21,570 nucleotides of DNA. Source: DAOPZJ01 sp964587625 (GTDB lineage Bacteria; Bacillota; Clostridia; Oscillospirales; JAKOTC01). Location: positions 1 to 21,570 of the forward strand of contig CAZPLU010000039.1 of the NCBI GenBank assembly GCA_964587625.1, given 5' to 3'. The first letter of the stretch is position 1. The number at the start of each line of letters is the position of its first letter. The position numbers and the translations under genes were made by a program. This document shows, piece after piece, positions 1 to 6,107 of the stretch. The notes below the pieces were generated by a model. That model made no database searches. It was not told where the DNA came from and saw nothing but the letters and a program-made list of their open reading frames with translations.

Positions 1-181
1 ATTGCTTAAAAATTGGATTGATGAAAGCGCGCGTTATGAATTTGATTATCGTGAAAATCCGGGCTACTCTCTTGAAGAAGCTGTGAATCCGTTTAATATT
101 TACGGCTTAAAAGACCCTTCGATGAGCGGAGTCGGCGAACTCGTTTTTTTGTGGTCTATCAAAGAACGGAAACAGGAATAA
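1..181 (+). CDS. C-terminal end of an unrecognised protein (5' truncated)
   Basis: An open frame runs from the window edge (first complete codon at position 2) to a TAA at 179-181, giving about 59 residues that end in SIKERKQE. No start lies in the window, so this is the tail of a longer gene. The visible part is mixed charged and aromatic (motifs such as YEFDYRENPGY and NPFNIYGLKDP) and has no membrane segment. I do not recognise the family. Codons are AT-rich (TTT, GAT, TAT, AAA), unlike the GC-ending codons of the yab cluster and valS. It converges on the minus-strand HAD gene. Confidence that it is coding is moderate because only the tail is visible. Confidence 0.5.
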   Translation, partial: LLKNWIDESARYEFDYRENPGYSLEEAVNPFNIYGLKDPSMSGVGELVFLWSIKERKQE

Positions 182-216
182 ATCTCATATGACGGAATTT
201 TGCTGGTCTAATTATG

Positions 217-246
217 AATAATACATAAACAGATCGCATTTGATCA
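217..246. repeat. Imperfect 30-bp direct repeat, outer copy (decayed rlmL 3' end)
   Basis: This stretch matches 940-969 at 27 of 30 positions in the same orientation. Read on the minus strand it encodes LIKCDLFMYYS followed by a stop, a near copy of the last ten residues (MIKCDLYMYY) of the methyltransferase gene at 938-2065. The two copies bracket the HAD gene. Two of the three differences inside the repeat, plus one at its codon edge, look like codon-level changes (Lys AAA/AAG, Leu CTG/TTG, Phe/Tyr). This suggests the outer copy was once the end of a real methyltransferase gene. The rest of 182-267 shows nothing else I can support. Confidence 0.7.
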
Positions 247-267
247 GTTCTGACCTCTCATACGATA

Positions 268-915
268 CTATGTAATATATTTCAGAATATCCGATAAATC
301 GTCTGTATCAACAGCATATGTCGCCCTCTGTTGAACTCTCGGAGAACTGTTGATCGCAATCGACTTTCCGCAGTATTGAAATATCGGAATATCGGTTGAA
401 CCGTCTCCTACGGCGAGGCATTCCTCGGGTTCTATTTCGTTTATTTTACAACAATCCTTTAAACAATCGATTTTTTGTTCGGCTCCGATATAATTGAAAA
501 TCTTTCCGGTGAATACGCCCCCCGCTACTTCGTAATCGCTGCCATAATAAGCGTCAAATCCCCAAATCTCACTGACGACCTTTGCCACTTGTCGGGGCCC
601 GACGGTGATCACGATACATTTGATTTGACACTTATGCAGCGTATCAACAACATACCCGATGTTTTTCAAGGGCTTTGCGAGCTTTGAAAACGATTGGGCG
701 ATTTTGCTTTCTTCAAGCCCCGAAAGCAATTCCGCCCGAAGGTAATCCGCCGTTTTATAATCAATAAGGCCTTTTTCCTCATGCTCTTGAATGAGCGCGT
801 GTTCTTTTTCTTTGCCGTTTAAAATACAAGGCAACATCACAGAATGGATTTCTCTGATCAATGTGTCATCCAAGTCAAAACAAATCAATTTTAAACCGCC
901 CATTGATTCACCCAT
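268..915 (-). CDS. HAD-superfamily phosphatase (SerB-like, HAD-IB type)
   Basis: A 215-residue protein with the HAD signature motifs in order. Motif I is FDLDDTLI at residues 13-20, with nucleophile Asp14 and acid/base Asp16. Motif II is the T of IVITVG (Thr104), motif III is Lys148, and motif IV is GDGSTD at 170-175. A helical cap lies between motifs I and II (about 25-85). The layout resembles phosphoserine phosphatase and related HAD-IB enzymes that hydrolyse small phosphomonoesters in the cytosol. The SerB-typical SGG motif II is replaced by TVG, so the substrate is not assignable. A second ATG at 901-903 (residue 5) is an equally possible start, and neither has a strong ribosome binding site. 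The gene starts 22 nt after the methyltransferase stop, is more AT-rich than its neighbours, and is bracketed by a direct repeat of that gene's 3' end, which suggests later insertion. Confidence 0.85.
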   Translation of the reverse strand: MGESMGGLKLICFDLDDTLIREIHSVMLPCILNGKEKEHALIQEHEEKGLIDYKTADYLRAELLSGLEESKIAQSFSKLAKPLKNIGYVVDTLHKCQIKCIVITVGPRQVAKVVSEIWGFDAYYGSDYEVAGGVFTGKIFNYIGAEQKIDCLKDCCKINEIEPEECLAVGDGSTDIPIFQYCGKSIAINSSPRVQQRATYAVDTDDLSDILKYIT

Positions 916-937
916 CTTTATTAAAAAATCATTCGTT

Positions 938-2065
938 TCAATAATACATATACAAATCGCACTTGATCATCCCGTTGTAGAGCTTGCGGCGCTTTTGGGC
1001 CTTGCGGCCAAAAATGCGCTCGAATTCCTCCTCGGGGCTGATGATATAATATCCGACATTTTGTTGTGGGATGAAGCGTTCGCCCATCTCACGATAGATT
1101 TTTTTCGCGCTTTCAATATCCGCGAGCCGCTCACCATAGGGCGGGTTCGCCAATACCACGGCCTTTTTAGCAACGTCGGGCAGTTTGAAAGCGGAAATCG
1201 GGCGCAGGGCGGCTTTGACGTACTTCCCCACCCCGGCTTTTTCGGCGTTATGAAGCGTCAGCTCGACGGCTTCCGGGATAATATCGTAACCCAAGCACTC
1301 GAATTCTTCGCTTTGGCGGATTTCGGAGCGGGCTTTATCCCTGATTTCCTGAAACGTTTTTTGCGAAATTAGATTCCACCGCTCGCAGGCGAAATGCCGG
1401 TCGAGGCCCGGGGCGATGTTCAGCGCCTTTCGCGCCGCCTCGATCAGCAATGTGCCCGAGCCGCAGCAGGGATCGATGATGCGGTGATAGGCCTTGACCC
1501 GCGCGCAATCGGCGATGGCGGCGGCCAGCGTCTCCTTGATCGGGGCGATGCCGCCCTCCTGACGATACCCGCGCTTGTGCAGCCCCGCGCCGGAGGTGTC
1601 GAGATAAATCGAAGCCGTGTCGTTCATAATGGAAAACATGATCTGATAGATCGCGCCGGTCTCCTCGAACCACGCGACTTGATAACGCTGTTTTAAGCAC
1701 TCCACCGCCGCTTTTTTCACGATCGACTGGCAGTCGGGGATGCTGGTGAGCTTGGAGTTCAGCGACCAGCCCTTGACCGGAAACGCGCCGTCTTTGGGGA
1801 TGAAGTCGGCCAGCGGCAGCGCCTTGACGCCGCAAAACAATTCGTCGAACGTGGACGCTTTGAACGTGCCGAGCAAAATTTGAACCCGCTCGACGCAGGA
1901 TAATAAAATATTGGCCCTTGCGACGTCGGAAATGCCGCCGCAAAAACCGACCCGGCCGTTTTCACAGGTCGGGGTGATACCCAGTTTGAATTTGATCTCA
2001 TTGGCCGCGATGCCCTCGATGCCGAACAGGCAAGGCATGGATATTCGGATATTTTTTAAAGACAT
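938..2065 (-). CDS. THUMP-domain class I rRNA/RNA methyltransferase (RlmL/YpsC family)
   Basis: A 375-residue protein of the YpsC/RlmL-N type, often annotated as a putative N6-adenine-specific DNA methylase; known relatives are 23S rRNA guanine-N2 methyltransferases. The N-terminal ferredoxin-like plus THUMP part spans about residues 1-160 and binds RNA. The Rossmann methyltransferase domain follows, with the SAM-binding motif DPCCGSGTLLIEA at 198-210 and the catalytic NPPYGER beginning at residue 307. Length fits single-domain Firmicutes homologues rather than the two-domain E. coli RlmL. AAAGGA lies 6 nt before the ATG. The gene begins 32 nt after the fumarase alpha stop and is probably cotranscribed with it. 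The exact modified base cannot be read from sequence. Confidence 0.9.
   Translation of the reverse strand: MSLKNIRISMPCLFGIEGIAANEIKFKLGITPTCENGRVGFCGGISDVARANILLSCVERVQILLGTFKASTFDELFCGVKALPLADFIPKDGAFPVKGWSLNSKLTSIPDCQSIVKKAAVECLKQRYQVAWFEETGAIYQIMFSIMNDTASIYLDTSGAGLHKRGYRQEGGIAPIKETLAAAIADCARVKAYHRIIDPCCGSGTLLIEAARKALNIAPGLDRHFACERWNLISQKTFQEIRDKARSEIRQSEEFECLGYDIIPEAVELTLHNAEKAGVGKYVKAALRPISAFKLPDVAKKAVVLANPPYGERLADIESAKKIYREMGERFIPQQNVGYYIISPEEEFERIFGRKAQKRRKLYNGMIKCDLYMYY
940..969. repeat. Imperfect 30-bp direct repeat, inner copy (intact rlmL 3' end)
   Basis: This is the 3' coding end of the methyltransferase gene (residues MIKCDLYMYY). It is repeated with three mismatches at 217-246 on the other side of the HAD gene. 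The spacing (repeat to repeat, 693 bp of intervening DNA) matches one HAD cassette, as expected from recombination or integration at a gene 3' end that regenerates that end. Confidence 0.7.
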
Positions 2066-2097
2066 ATATTCCTTTCAGCGGAGTGACGGTATAATCG

Positions 2098-2934
2098 CTA
2101 TAATATGGCTTCGGCGTGCCGGTTGACGTGACATCCGATGTTGACAGCGACCGGAAGCCCGGCGATGTGCGTGGGCGCGTATTCGACATTGACCGCCATC
2201 GCCGTGATTCTCCCGCCGAAGCCCTGCGGACCGATGCCCAGCGCGTTGATTCCGGAGAGGATCATGTTCTCCAGCAGCGCGTAGTCGGGATCGGGATTGC
2301 GCAGGTCGATGCTGCGGCAAAGCGCTTTTTTCGCCAAAATCGCCGCCTGTTCAAAATCGCCGCCGAGCCCGACGCCGACCACGAGCGGCGCGCAGGCGTT
2401 CGGCGCGGCTTCTTCGGCCACTTGAATGACAAAATCGGCGATGTCCCACTCATCGGCAGCCGGAGAAAACATCTTAATTTTACTCATATTTTCACTGCCG
2501 AATCCTTTCGGCGCGACCGTGAGTTTGATATTGTCCCCCTCGACGAGCCGAACGTGCAAAATCGCGGGGGTGTTGTCGCCGGTGTTTTTGCGGCGAAGCG
2601 GGTCGGAGACCATGGAAGCGCGCAACAAGCCGTCTTTGCAAGCCCGGGCAATCCCGTCGTTGACGGCCTGTTCAAACGGCCCCTCGATGTGCGTATCCTG
2701 TCCGATTTCCGCAAACACAACCGCCGCGCCGGTGTCCTGACAGATCGGGAGGTTGTTTTTCCTCGCCAGCGCGATGTTTTGGTTCATCGTATTCAAAATG
2801 GCCGCAGCCCGCCCCTGCTCCGCTTTTTCACAGGCGAACAGTTTGCCGGTTATGTCGGCCGTGAGCTGGGTGTTGGCTTGGATATACAATCGCCTGATTG
2901 TTTCGGCGATATCCCGTGCGGGGATTGTTTTCAT
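2098..2934 (-). CDS. Class I (iron-sulfur) fumarate hydratase, alpha subunit
   Basis: A 278-residue protein matching the N-terminal catalytic part of class I fumarase/L-tartrate dehydratase, which interconverts fumarate and L-malate with a 4Fe-4S cluster. The three cluster cysteines are present: Cys65 in LPICQDTG, Cys181 in APNACAPLVVGVGLGG and Cys268 in VNIGCHVNRHAEA. The motifs NTGDNTPAILH (from Asn117) and KGFGSENMS (from Lys143) also fit the family. The length is normal for the alpha subunit of two-subunit enzymes. The usual beta subunit (about 180 residues) is not adjacent: an S1-domain gene lies 3 nt upstream and an RNA methyltransferase 32 nt downstream. AAAGG precedes the ATG. The close spacing to the S1 gene suggests cotranscription. 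Substrate could be tartrate or another hydroxy-diacid instead. Confidence 0.92.
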   Translation of the reverse strand: MKTIPARDIAETIRRLYIQANTQLTADITGKLFACEKAEQGRAAAILNTMNQNIALARKNNLPICQDTGAAVVFAEIGQDTHIEGPFEQAVNDGIARACKDGLLRASMVSDPLRRKNTGDNTPAILHVRLVEGDNIKLTVAPKGFGSENMSKIKMFSPAADEWDIADFVIQVAEEAAPNACAPLVVGVGLGGDFEQAAILAKKALCRSIDLRNPDPDYALLENMILSGINALGIGPQGFGGRITAMAVNVEYAPTHIAGLPVAVNIGCHVNRHAEAIL

Positions 2935-2937
2935 GCG

Positions 2938-3351
2938 TTACCTTTTCCTCGGGGCATATCCGCCGCTCCCGCGCCGGGACTCGGTGGATTTGCGCAGATC
3001 CGAAATTTTTTCCTCGCTGTTCTGTTTGAACTTCGAGAGCATCTCCTCGAACGGATCGAGATCGGCTTTTTTATCCTGCGATTTCGGCGGGATCCGCACA
3101 ACTGCGGCGGCAGGCGGCGTCTCGATTTTTTTGATCGAAAGCCCCAGCTTATTGCCCTCGCCGATCGAGATCAATTTGACCTTGACCTCCTGTCCGATCG
3201 TCAGAAAATCAGACACCTTCTCGACATAAGAATTCGCAATCTCGGAGATATGTACCATTCCGACAGTACCGGGCATGAGTTCGATAAAAGCGCCGAATTT
3301 TGTGATTCCGGTCACCTTGCCCGTGTAGATTGCACCGACTTCCAGTTCCAT
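2938..3351 (-). CDS. yabR: S1-domain RNA-binding protein (YabR-like)
   Basis: A protein of 137 residues. The first 72 residues form one S1 OB-fold (starting VGAIYTGKVTGITKFGAFIE, then GMVHISEIA, ending LGLSIKKIE), as in B. subtilis YabR and general stress protein 13. A charged tail follows (DPFEEMLSKFKQ, later SRRGSGG), typical of Clostridia members. The frame is open for 12 more codons upstream, but the ATG at 3349-3351 aligns with the family start and has AAAGGA upstream, whereas the upstream ATG at 3385-3387 has no ribosome binding site. It is expected to bind RNA or the 30S subunit in the cytosol. It sits between divIC and fumarase, matching the divIC-yabR order of B. subtilis. Confidence 0.88.
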   Translation of the reverse strand: MELEVGAIYTGKVTGITKFGAFIELMPGTVGMVHISEIANSYVEKVSDFLTIGQEVKVKLISIGEGNKLGLSIKKIETPPAAAVVRIPPKSQDKKADLDPFEEMLSKFKQNSEEKISDLRKSTESRRGSGGYAPRKR

Positions 3352-3417
3352 TGATTCAACTTTCCTTTCGCTGTCCCTTTCGCTCATTTTTTAAGCCGTT
3401 TCGCAGAGGTACGGCGT

Positions 3418-3714
3418 TTACGAGATGTCGATATAAACCCGCTCGTCCGGATAGACAAGTCCGAGCTTATCCCTTGCCGTCTGTTCTATTTGCTGTTGTT
3501 CATCGGCGGAGAGCAGATCGTCGAGTTTAAGATTTTCCATTTCCTGCTGTTTGAGCTGTTCGGCCAAAAGCGTCAGTTTCTGCTGGGCCTCGTTGATTTG
3601 CAACCGCAAGCTGATGACAGAGACGACCACATAGACCGCGGCAAGCAAAAAAAGCCCGCGCCATAAAAATTTGTTTTTTCTCTTCTTTTTTCTGTTTCCG
3701 CTCAACCGATTCAC
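3418..3714 (-). CDS. divIC: Septum formation initiator, DivIC/FtsL-like
   Basis: A 98-residue single-pass membrane protein: a basic N-terminus (RKKKRKNK), one membrane segment at about 18-37 (LWRGLFLLAAVYVVVSVISL), an extracytoplasmic coiled coil at about 38-70 (LRLQINEAQQKLTLLAEQL and onward), then the family-typical ARDKLGLVYPDERVYI end. DivIC joins FtsL and DivIB in the divisome at the septum. The annotated start is GTG at 3712-3714. A TTG three codons later (3703-3705) has a better spaced GGGGTGA upstream and may be the true start. Neighbours are yabQ (29 nt upstream) and the S1 gene, the same order as in B. subtilis. Confidence 0.88.
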   Translation of the reverse strand: MNRLSGNRKKKRKNKFLWRGLFLLAAVYVVVSVISLRLQINEAQQKLTLLAEQLKQQEMENLKLDDLLSADEQQQIEQTARDKLGLVYPDERVYIDIS

Positions 3715-3743
3715 CCCGCTTCGGACATGATAACCCGGATAAA

Positions 3744-4301
3744 TTATACAACATTCTTCGATTCAAATTCAAGAGGTTTTCTTCTTTTTTTACGCGGTTT
3801 TATTGTTTTGCCGGGTTTTTGGGCCCGATCGGCCTCCTTTTTGAGCCGTCGCTGCGCTTTATCTTGATTAATTCGTGATTTTTTCATATTTCTCCGCTGT
3901 CGGCGCGCTCGGATTTTCATTTTCGCCATTGCGGCGCGAGACCGTGCCCCGTTCTTGATTTTTCCCGAAATGCGCCGAAAAAACCCGACGATGGCTTCCG
4001 CCGAGCGCGTGATCAGGGCGCCGACGGTCCAATAATAAAACAGTGCGCCGATCACGGCGCCGAACAAAACATAACCGCGTACAATCCCGTCGTTTTGCCA
4101 AAGCGCGAACATAAACACCGCGAGCCCGCTGAAAAACCAAAAAACAAAGTCCTGAACGGCGACCGCGGCGGCGCTGAATCGGATTGCGATGCGCAAAATT
4201 TTAAAAACTCCGTAAAATACGGAAAGAACCCCGCCGAGCAGGCAGGCAAACAAAAACACGCGCAGCGCATACGCCGCTTCGGAATCGATGATCGGGTTCA
4301 T
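3744..4301 (-). CDS. yabQ: Spore cortex biosynthesis protein YabQ
   Basis: A 185-residue protein with a hydrophobic N-terminal two-thirds holding about three to four membrane segments (for example AYALRVFLFACLLGGVLSVF, then FVFWFFSGLAVFMFALW and YVLFGAVIGALFYYWTVGAL). It ends in a very basic tail rich in Lys and Arg. This is the YabQ pattern: in B. subtilis it is a sigma-E-dependent mother-cell membrane protein localising to the forespore and needed for cortex formation. Its ATG overlaps the yabP stop by 4 nt, so the two are translationally coupled. Basic tail length varies in the family. Confidence 0.85.
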   Translation of the reverse strand: MNPIIDSEAAYALRVFLFACLLGGVLSVFYGVFKILRIAIRFSAAAVAVQDFVFWFFSGLAVFMFALWQNDGIVRGYVLFGAVIGALFYYWTVGALITRSAEAIVGFFRRISGKIKNGARSRAAMAKMKIRARRQRRNMKKSRINQDKAQRRLKKEADRAQKPGKTIKPRKKRRKPLEFESKNVV

Positions 4302-4594
4302 TTGAACAGCCGTCCCAAAAAGCCCCCGCTGTGCTGCTCGCCCGCCTCGTTGATGTAGGCGATTCCGCCGATGTTGCCCTCGACCACGAGCTCGCCGCTC
4401 TCGACCATCAAACGCACGATATGCAGCTCGCTCCCCTCGATGATGATATCACCCTGCTCCGTCTTCGCCTCTATTTTGCCGTCGTCGAAGTTGTCCACAT
4501 CGAGTACCCCCGTGATGCTCAGCAGGCGGCGGTCGTCCATCACGATGCGGTGCGGTTTTGGCTGCCGGACCGGTTCTTCAAATTTCATCGGCAT
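4298..4594 (-). CDS. yabP: Sporulation protein YabP
   Basis: A 98-residue protein of the YabP/YqfC family. The core carries HRIVMDDRRLLSITGVLDVD, then FDDGKIEAKTEQGDIIIEGSELHI and LVVEGNIGGIAYI, all family-typical beta segments. YabP works with YabQ in spore cortex assembly in the mother cell. AAAGGAAG lies 6 nt before the ATG. It is the first gene after a strong terminator and a possible sigma-E-type promoter, so it probably heads its own sporulation transcript, with yabQ overlapping its stop. Confidence 0.9.
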   Translation of the reverse strand: MPMKFEEPVRQPKPHRIVMDDRRLLSITGVLDVDNFDDGKIEAKTEQGDIIIEGSELHIVRLMVESGELVVEGNIGGIAYINEAGEQHSGGFLGRLFK

Positions 4595-4617
4595 TTTGAT
4601 CTTCCTTTCACCTTTGG

Positions 4618-4650
4618 GATTTATAAAAGGTATGCCGATGGGATGTAAAA
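4618..4650 (-). promoter_or_regulatory. Possible sigma-E-type promoter for yabP-yabQ
   Basis: On the minus strand CATACCTT (4627-4634) resembles the sigma-E -10 consensus CATACAAT, 33 nt before the yabP start. The expected -35 zone (around 4649-4655) is AT-rich but only loosely fits. B. subtilis yabP is sigma-E dependent, which supports the idea. The match is weak and not unique in AT-rich DNA. Confidence 0.3.
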
Positions 4651-4739
4651 AATGTTTAGGGGTTATTGAAAAAATTTTTTATAACAAGCAATAAATCCAC
4701 GGCGTCGCGCTCCCGTATACCGGCGAGCTCTTGATATAA

Positions 4740-4788
4740 AAAACACCGCGGCGGCGCGGAAATTTCCGCGCCGCCGCCTACTGTTTTT
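4740..4788. terminator. Bidirectional intrinsic terminator (perfect 30-bp palindrome)
   Basis: 4748-4777 is a perfect inverted repeat with 15-bp arms (GCGGCGGCGCGGAAA and its complement). On the minus strand it is followed by GGTGTTTTTTAT, on the plus strand by CTACTGTTTTT. It would end transcripts coming from yabO or the doubtful ORF and isolate yabP-yabQ. Confidence 0.7.
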
Positions 4789-4812
4789 AAATCGGATATT
4801 AACAAAAACAAA

Positions 4813-5139
4813 TCATATTTTTATTCGCTTGCGGCCGGGGATTGTACCTGCGTTACGGTCGATGAAATCGGCGATGAACTTCCCGCCGGAGATGTATTTT
4901 GCGACGTCAGCGTCTCTGAGCTTGAAATAAAGGACTGCGAACGGCTCTGCGCCATCAGCGCCTCCGAAGCCGCATAATATGATGCTTTTTCCTCGGGTGT
5001 GTTCCACGGCAACGATGGCACTTGGGAAGATACGGATCTTTTTGGCACACTCGGATATTCTTAAAATCCGCTCCGCCGCTTGAACCGGCAAAACGGTTTT
5101 TGTATTGCACACACGACCGCGAATCTTAGCAAACCGCAT
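4813..5139 (-). CDS. Doubtful small ORF (108 codons, no recognised family)
   Basis: This ATG-initiated frame between yabO and yabP gives a basic 108-residue product beginning MRFAKIRGRV. I recognise no domain. The frame is open for about 29 further codons upstream of the ATG. The second half competes with another minus-strand frame (4821-5048, GTG start) that encodes a Ser/Thr/Gln/Pro-rich tail with typical local codon choice (SSETLTSQNTSPAGSSS). No good ribosome binding site precedes either start. It may be a small lineage-specific gene, a frameshifted remnant whose tail is now in another frame, or non-coding sequence between the yabO stop and the terminator at 4748-4777. Confidence 0.25.
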   Translation of the reverse strand: MRFAKIRGRVCNTKTVLPVQAAERILRISECAKKIRIFPSAIVAVEHTRGKSIILCGFGGADGAEPFAVLYFKLRDADVAKYISGGKFIADFIDRNAGTIPGRKRIKI

Positions 5140-5244
5140 ATGCCCGCCCGTCTTGCGGGATATAAGTCCGTTTAGCGCAATATCATCAGAATTCGTTTTG
5201 GTATTCGCGGCGCAATAAAACCTCGGTGATTCGGCTTAACGCCT

Positions 5245-5493
5245 TTATTTTTCCCCGAGGATTTTGAACATCTCCCGCGCCTGTTCCTTGCGGGCGTTCT
5301 CGATCACGCACAGCACTTCTGCGACCGTGGCGTGCTCGCCGATTTCGATGCTGATTTTATCCCCGATTTTGACGTCGTAGGACGCCTTCGCGGGTCTTCC
5401 GTTCACGCTGATCCTGCCGCCGTCGCAGGCCTGATTCGCTATCGTGCGCCGTTTGATCAGCCGGCTGACTTTCAGGTATTTATCCAATCTCAT
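5245..5493 (-). CDS. yabO: S4-domain RNA-binding protein (YabO/Hsp15-like)
   Basis: An 82-residue protein that is essentially one S4 domain (MRLDKYLKVSRLIKRRTIAN at the start, then GGRISVNGRPAKASYDVKIG). B. subtilis YabO (RqcP) and Hsp15 bind stalled 50S-peptidyl-tRNA complexes in ribosome quality control. The start at 5491-5493 is chosen because a near-perfect AAGGAGG lies 9 nt before it. The frame stays open for 12 more codons upstream without such a site. It has its own likely promoter (5578-5605) and a hairpin in its leader (5540-5570). Its place between HU/mazG and yabP matches the yabN-yabO-yabP order of Bacillus, with HU added. Confidence 0.9.
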   Translation of the reverse strand: MRLDKYLKVSRLIKRRTIANQACDGGRISVNGRPAKASYDVKIGDKISIEIGEHATVAEVLCVIENARKEQAREMFKILGEK

Positions 5494-5539
5494 ACGAGGT
5501 CTCCTCCTTATAACCGCGTTTGGTGTCATGTGTATGCCA

Positions 5540-5570
5540 CAGGCCGCCCCGCCGAATGCGGAACGGCCTG
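5540..5570 (-). promoter_or_regulatory. Hairpin in the yabO 5' leader
   Basis: CAGGCCG at one end pairs with CGGCCTG at the other (7 bp). After a small internal loop, CCGC pairs with GCGG around a 5-nt loop. In the minus-strand transcript the hairpin would begin almost at the predicted start of transcription and has no T-run after it, so it is not a terminator. It could stabilise the 5' end or serve in control of the S4 gene; no known riboswitch class is recognised. Confidence 0.4.
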
Positions 5571-5577
5571 ACGGTGT

Positions 5578-5605
5578 CTTATACTGATTTTTAACGATCT
5601 TTCAA
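5578..5605 (-). promoter_or_regulatory. Likely sigma-A promoter for yabO
   Basis: On the minus strand TTGAAA (5600-5605) and TATAAG (5578-5583) are separated by 16 bp. It lies about 85 nt upstream of the yabO start and just before the leader hairpin. Confidence 0.5.
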
Positions 5606-5664
5606 CATGCGGCAAAACGAGTTTGCCCGTTTGAAAATGGGTAATACGCTGTTTTTCCGACATC

Positions 5665-5689
5665 GGCATCGCATGGCCGCACCGATGCC
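5665..5689. repeat. Short inverted repeat downstream of the HU gene
   Basis: GGCATCG (5665-5671) and CGATGCC (5683-5689) form a 7-bp stem with an 11-nt loop, 56 nt after the HU stop. There is no T-run directly after it on either strand, so termination is only a possibility. I see nothing else between here and the HU stop. Confidence 0.3.
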
Positions 5690-5744
5690 ATGCTTGCATT
5701 GACGAGGGGATAACGGCAAATTCTGCTGTTTAAATCGTGTTGAA

Positions 5745-6017
5745 TTATTTCACGCCGTCCTTGAGCGCTTTTCCCGCTTTGAATGCCGGCGTCTTGGCGG
5801 CAGGGATCGAAATCTTCTCTTTTGTGCGGGGATTGATGCCGGTTCTGGCTTTTCTGGTTCTGATTTCGAATGTACCGAAACCCGCCAGCGCAACTTTGTC
5901 TCCGGATTTTAAAGCGCCCGTCACTGCCTCGACAAAGGCCTCAAGCGCCTTGTCGGAATCCTTTTTCGTGAATCCCGTTTTTTCGGCGATGGAATTGATC
6001 AGTTCCTGCTTTGTCAT
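5745..6017 (-). CDS. hup: HU-family nucleoid protein
   Basis: A 90-residue protein with the full HU fold. It begins MTKQELINSIAEKTGFTKKD, has the GFGTFEIRTRKARTGINP hinge and DNA-binding arm (the RTRKARTGINP stretch carries the conserved Arg and intercalating Pro), and ends with AFKAGKALKDGVK. HU dimers bend and compact DNA. GGGAGG lies 8 nt before the ATG. It sits 90 nt after mazG and upstream of yabO, a position where Bacillus has no HU gene. A small hairpin (6051-6066) lies in the mazG-HU gap. A single canonical HU of normal length, no oddities in sequence. Confidence 0.95.
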   Translation of the reverse strand: MTKQELINSIAEKTGFTKKDSDKALEAFVEAVTGALKSGDKVALAGFGTFEIRTRKARTGINPRTKEKISIPAAKTPAFKAGKALKDGVK

Positions 6018-6050
6018 TGATATTTCCTCCCAATTGAATTTTATTTATTC

Positions 6051-6066
6051 ACGGCGTCAGCGCCGT
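6051..6066. repeat. Short hairpin between mazG and the HU gene
   Basis: ACGGCG, TCAG loop, CGCCGT: a perfect 6-bp stem in the mazG-HU gap. On the minus strand it is followed by GAATAAATAAAATT rather than a T-run. It might be a weak partial terminator or an RNA-processing site. Confidence 0.3.
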
Positions 6067-6107
6067 AGTTTTTGCGGCGTGGCCGGAATAGTCCTCATAC
6101 GCTTGTC

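Noticed and set aside
2116..3354. 412-codon plus-strand frame opposite fumarase and the S1 gene
   Set aside because: Antisense shadow of two well-recognised genes. It has no ribosome binding site or known domain.
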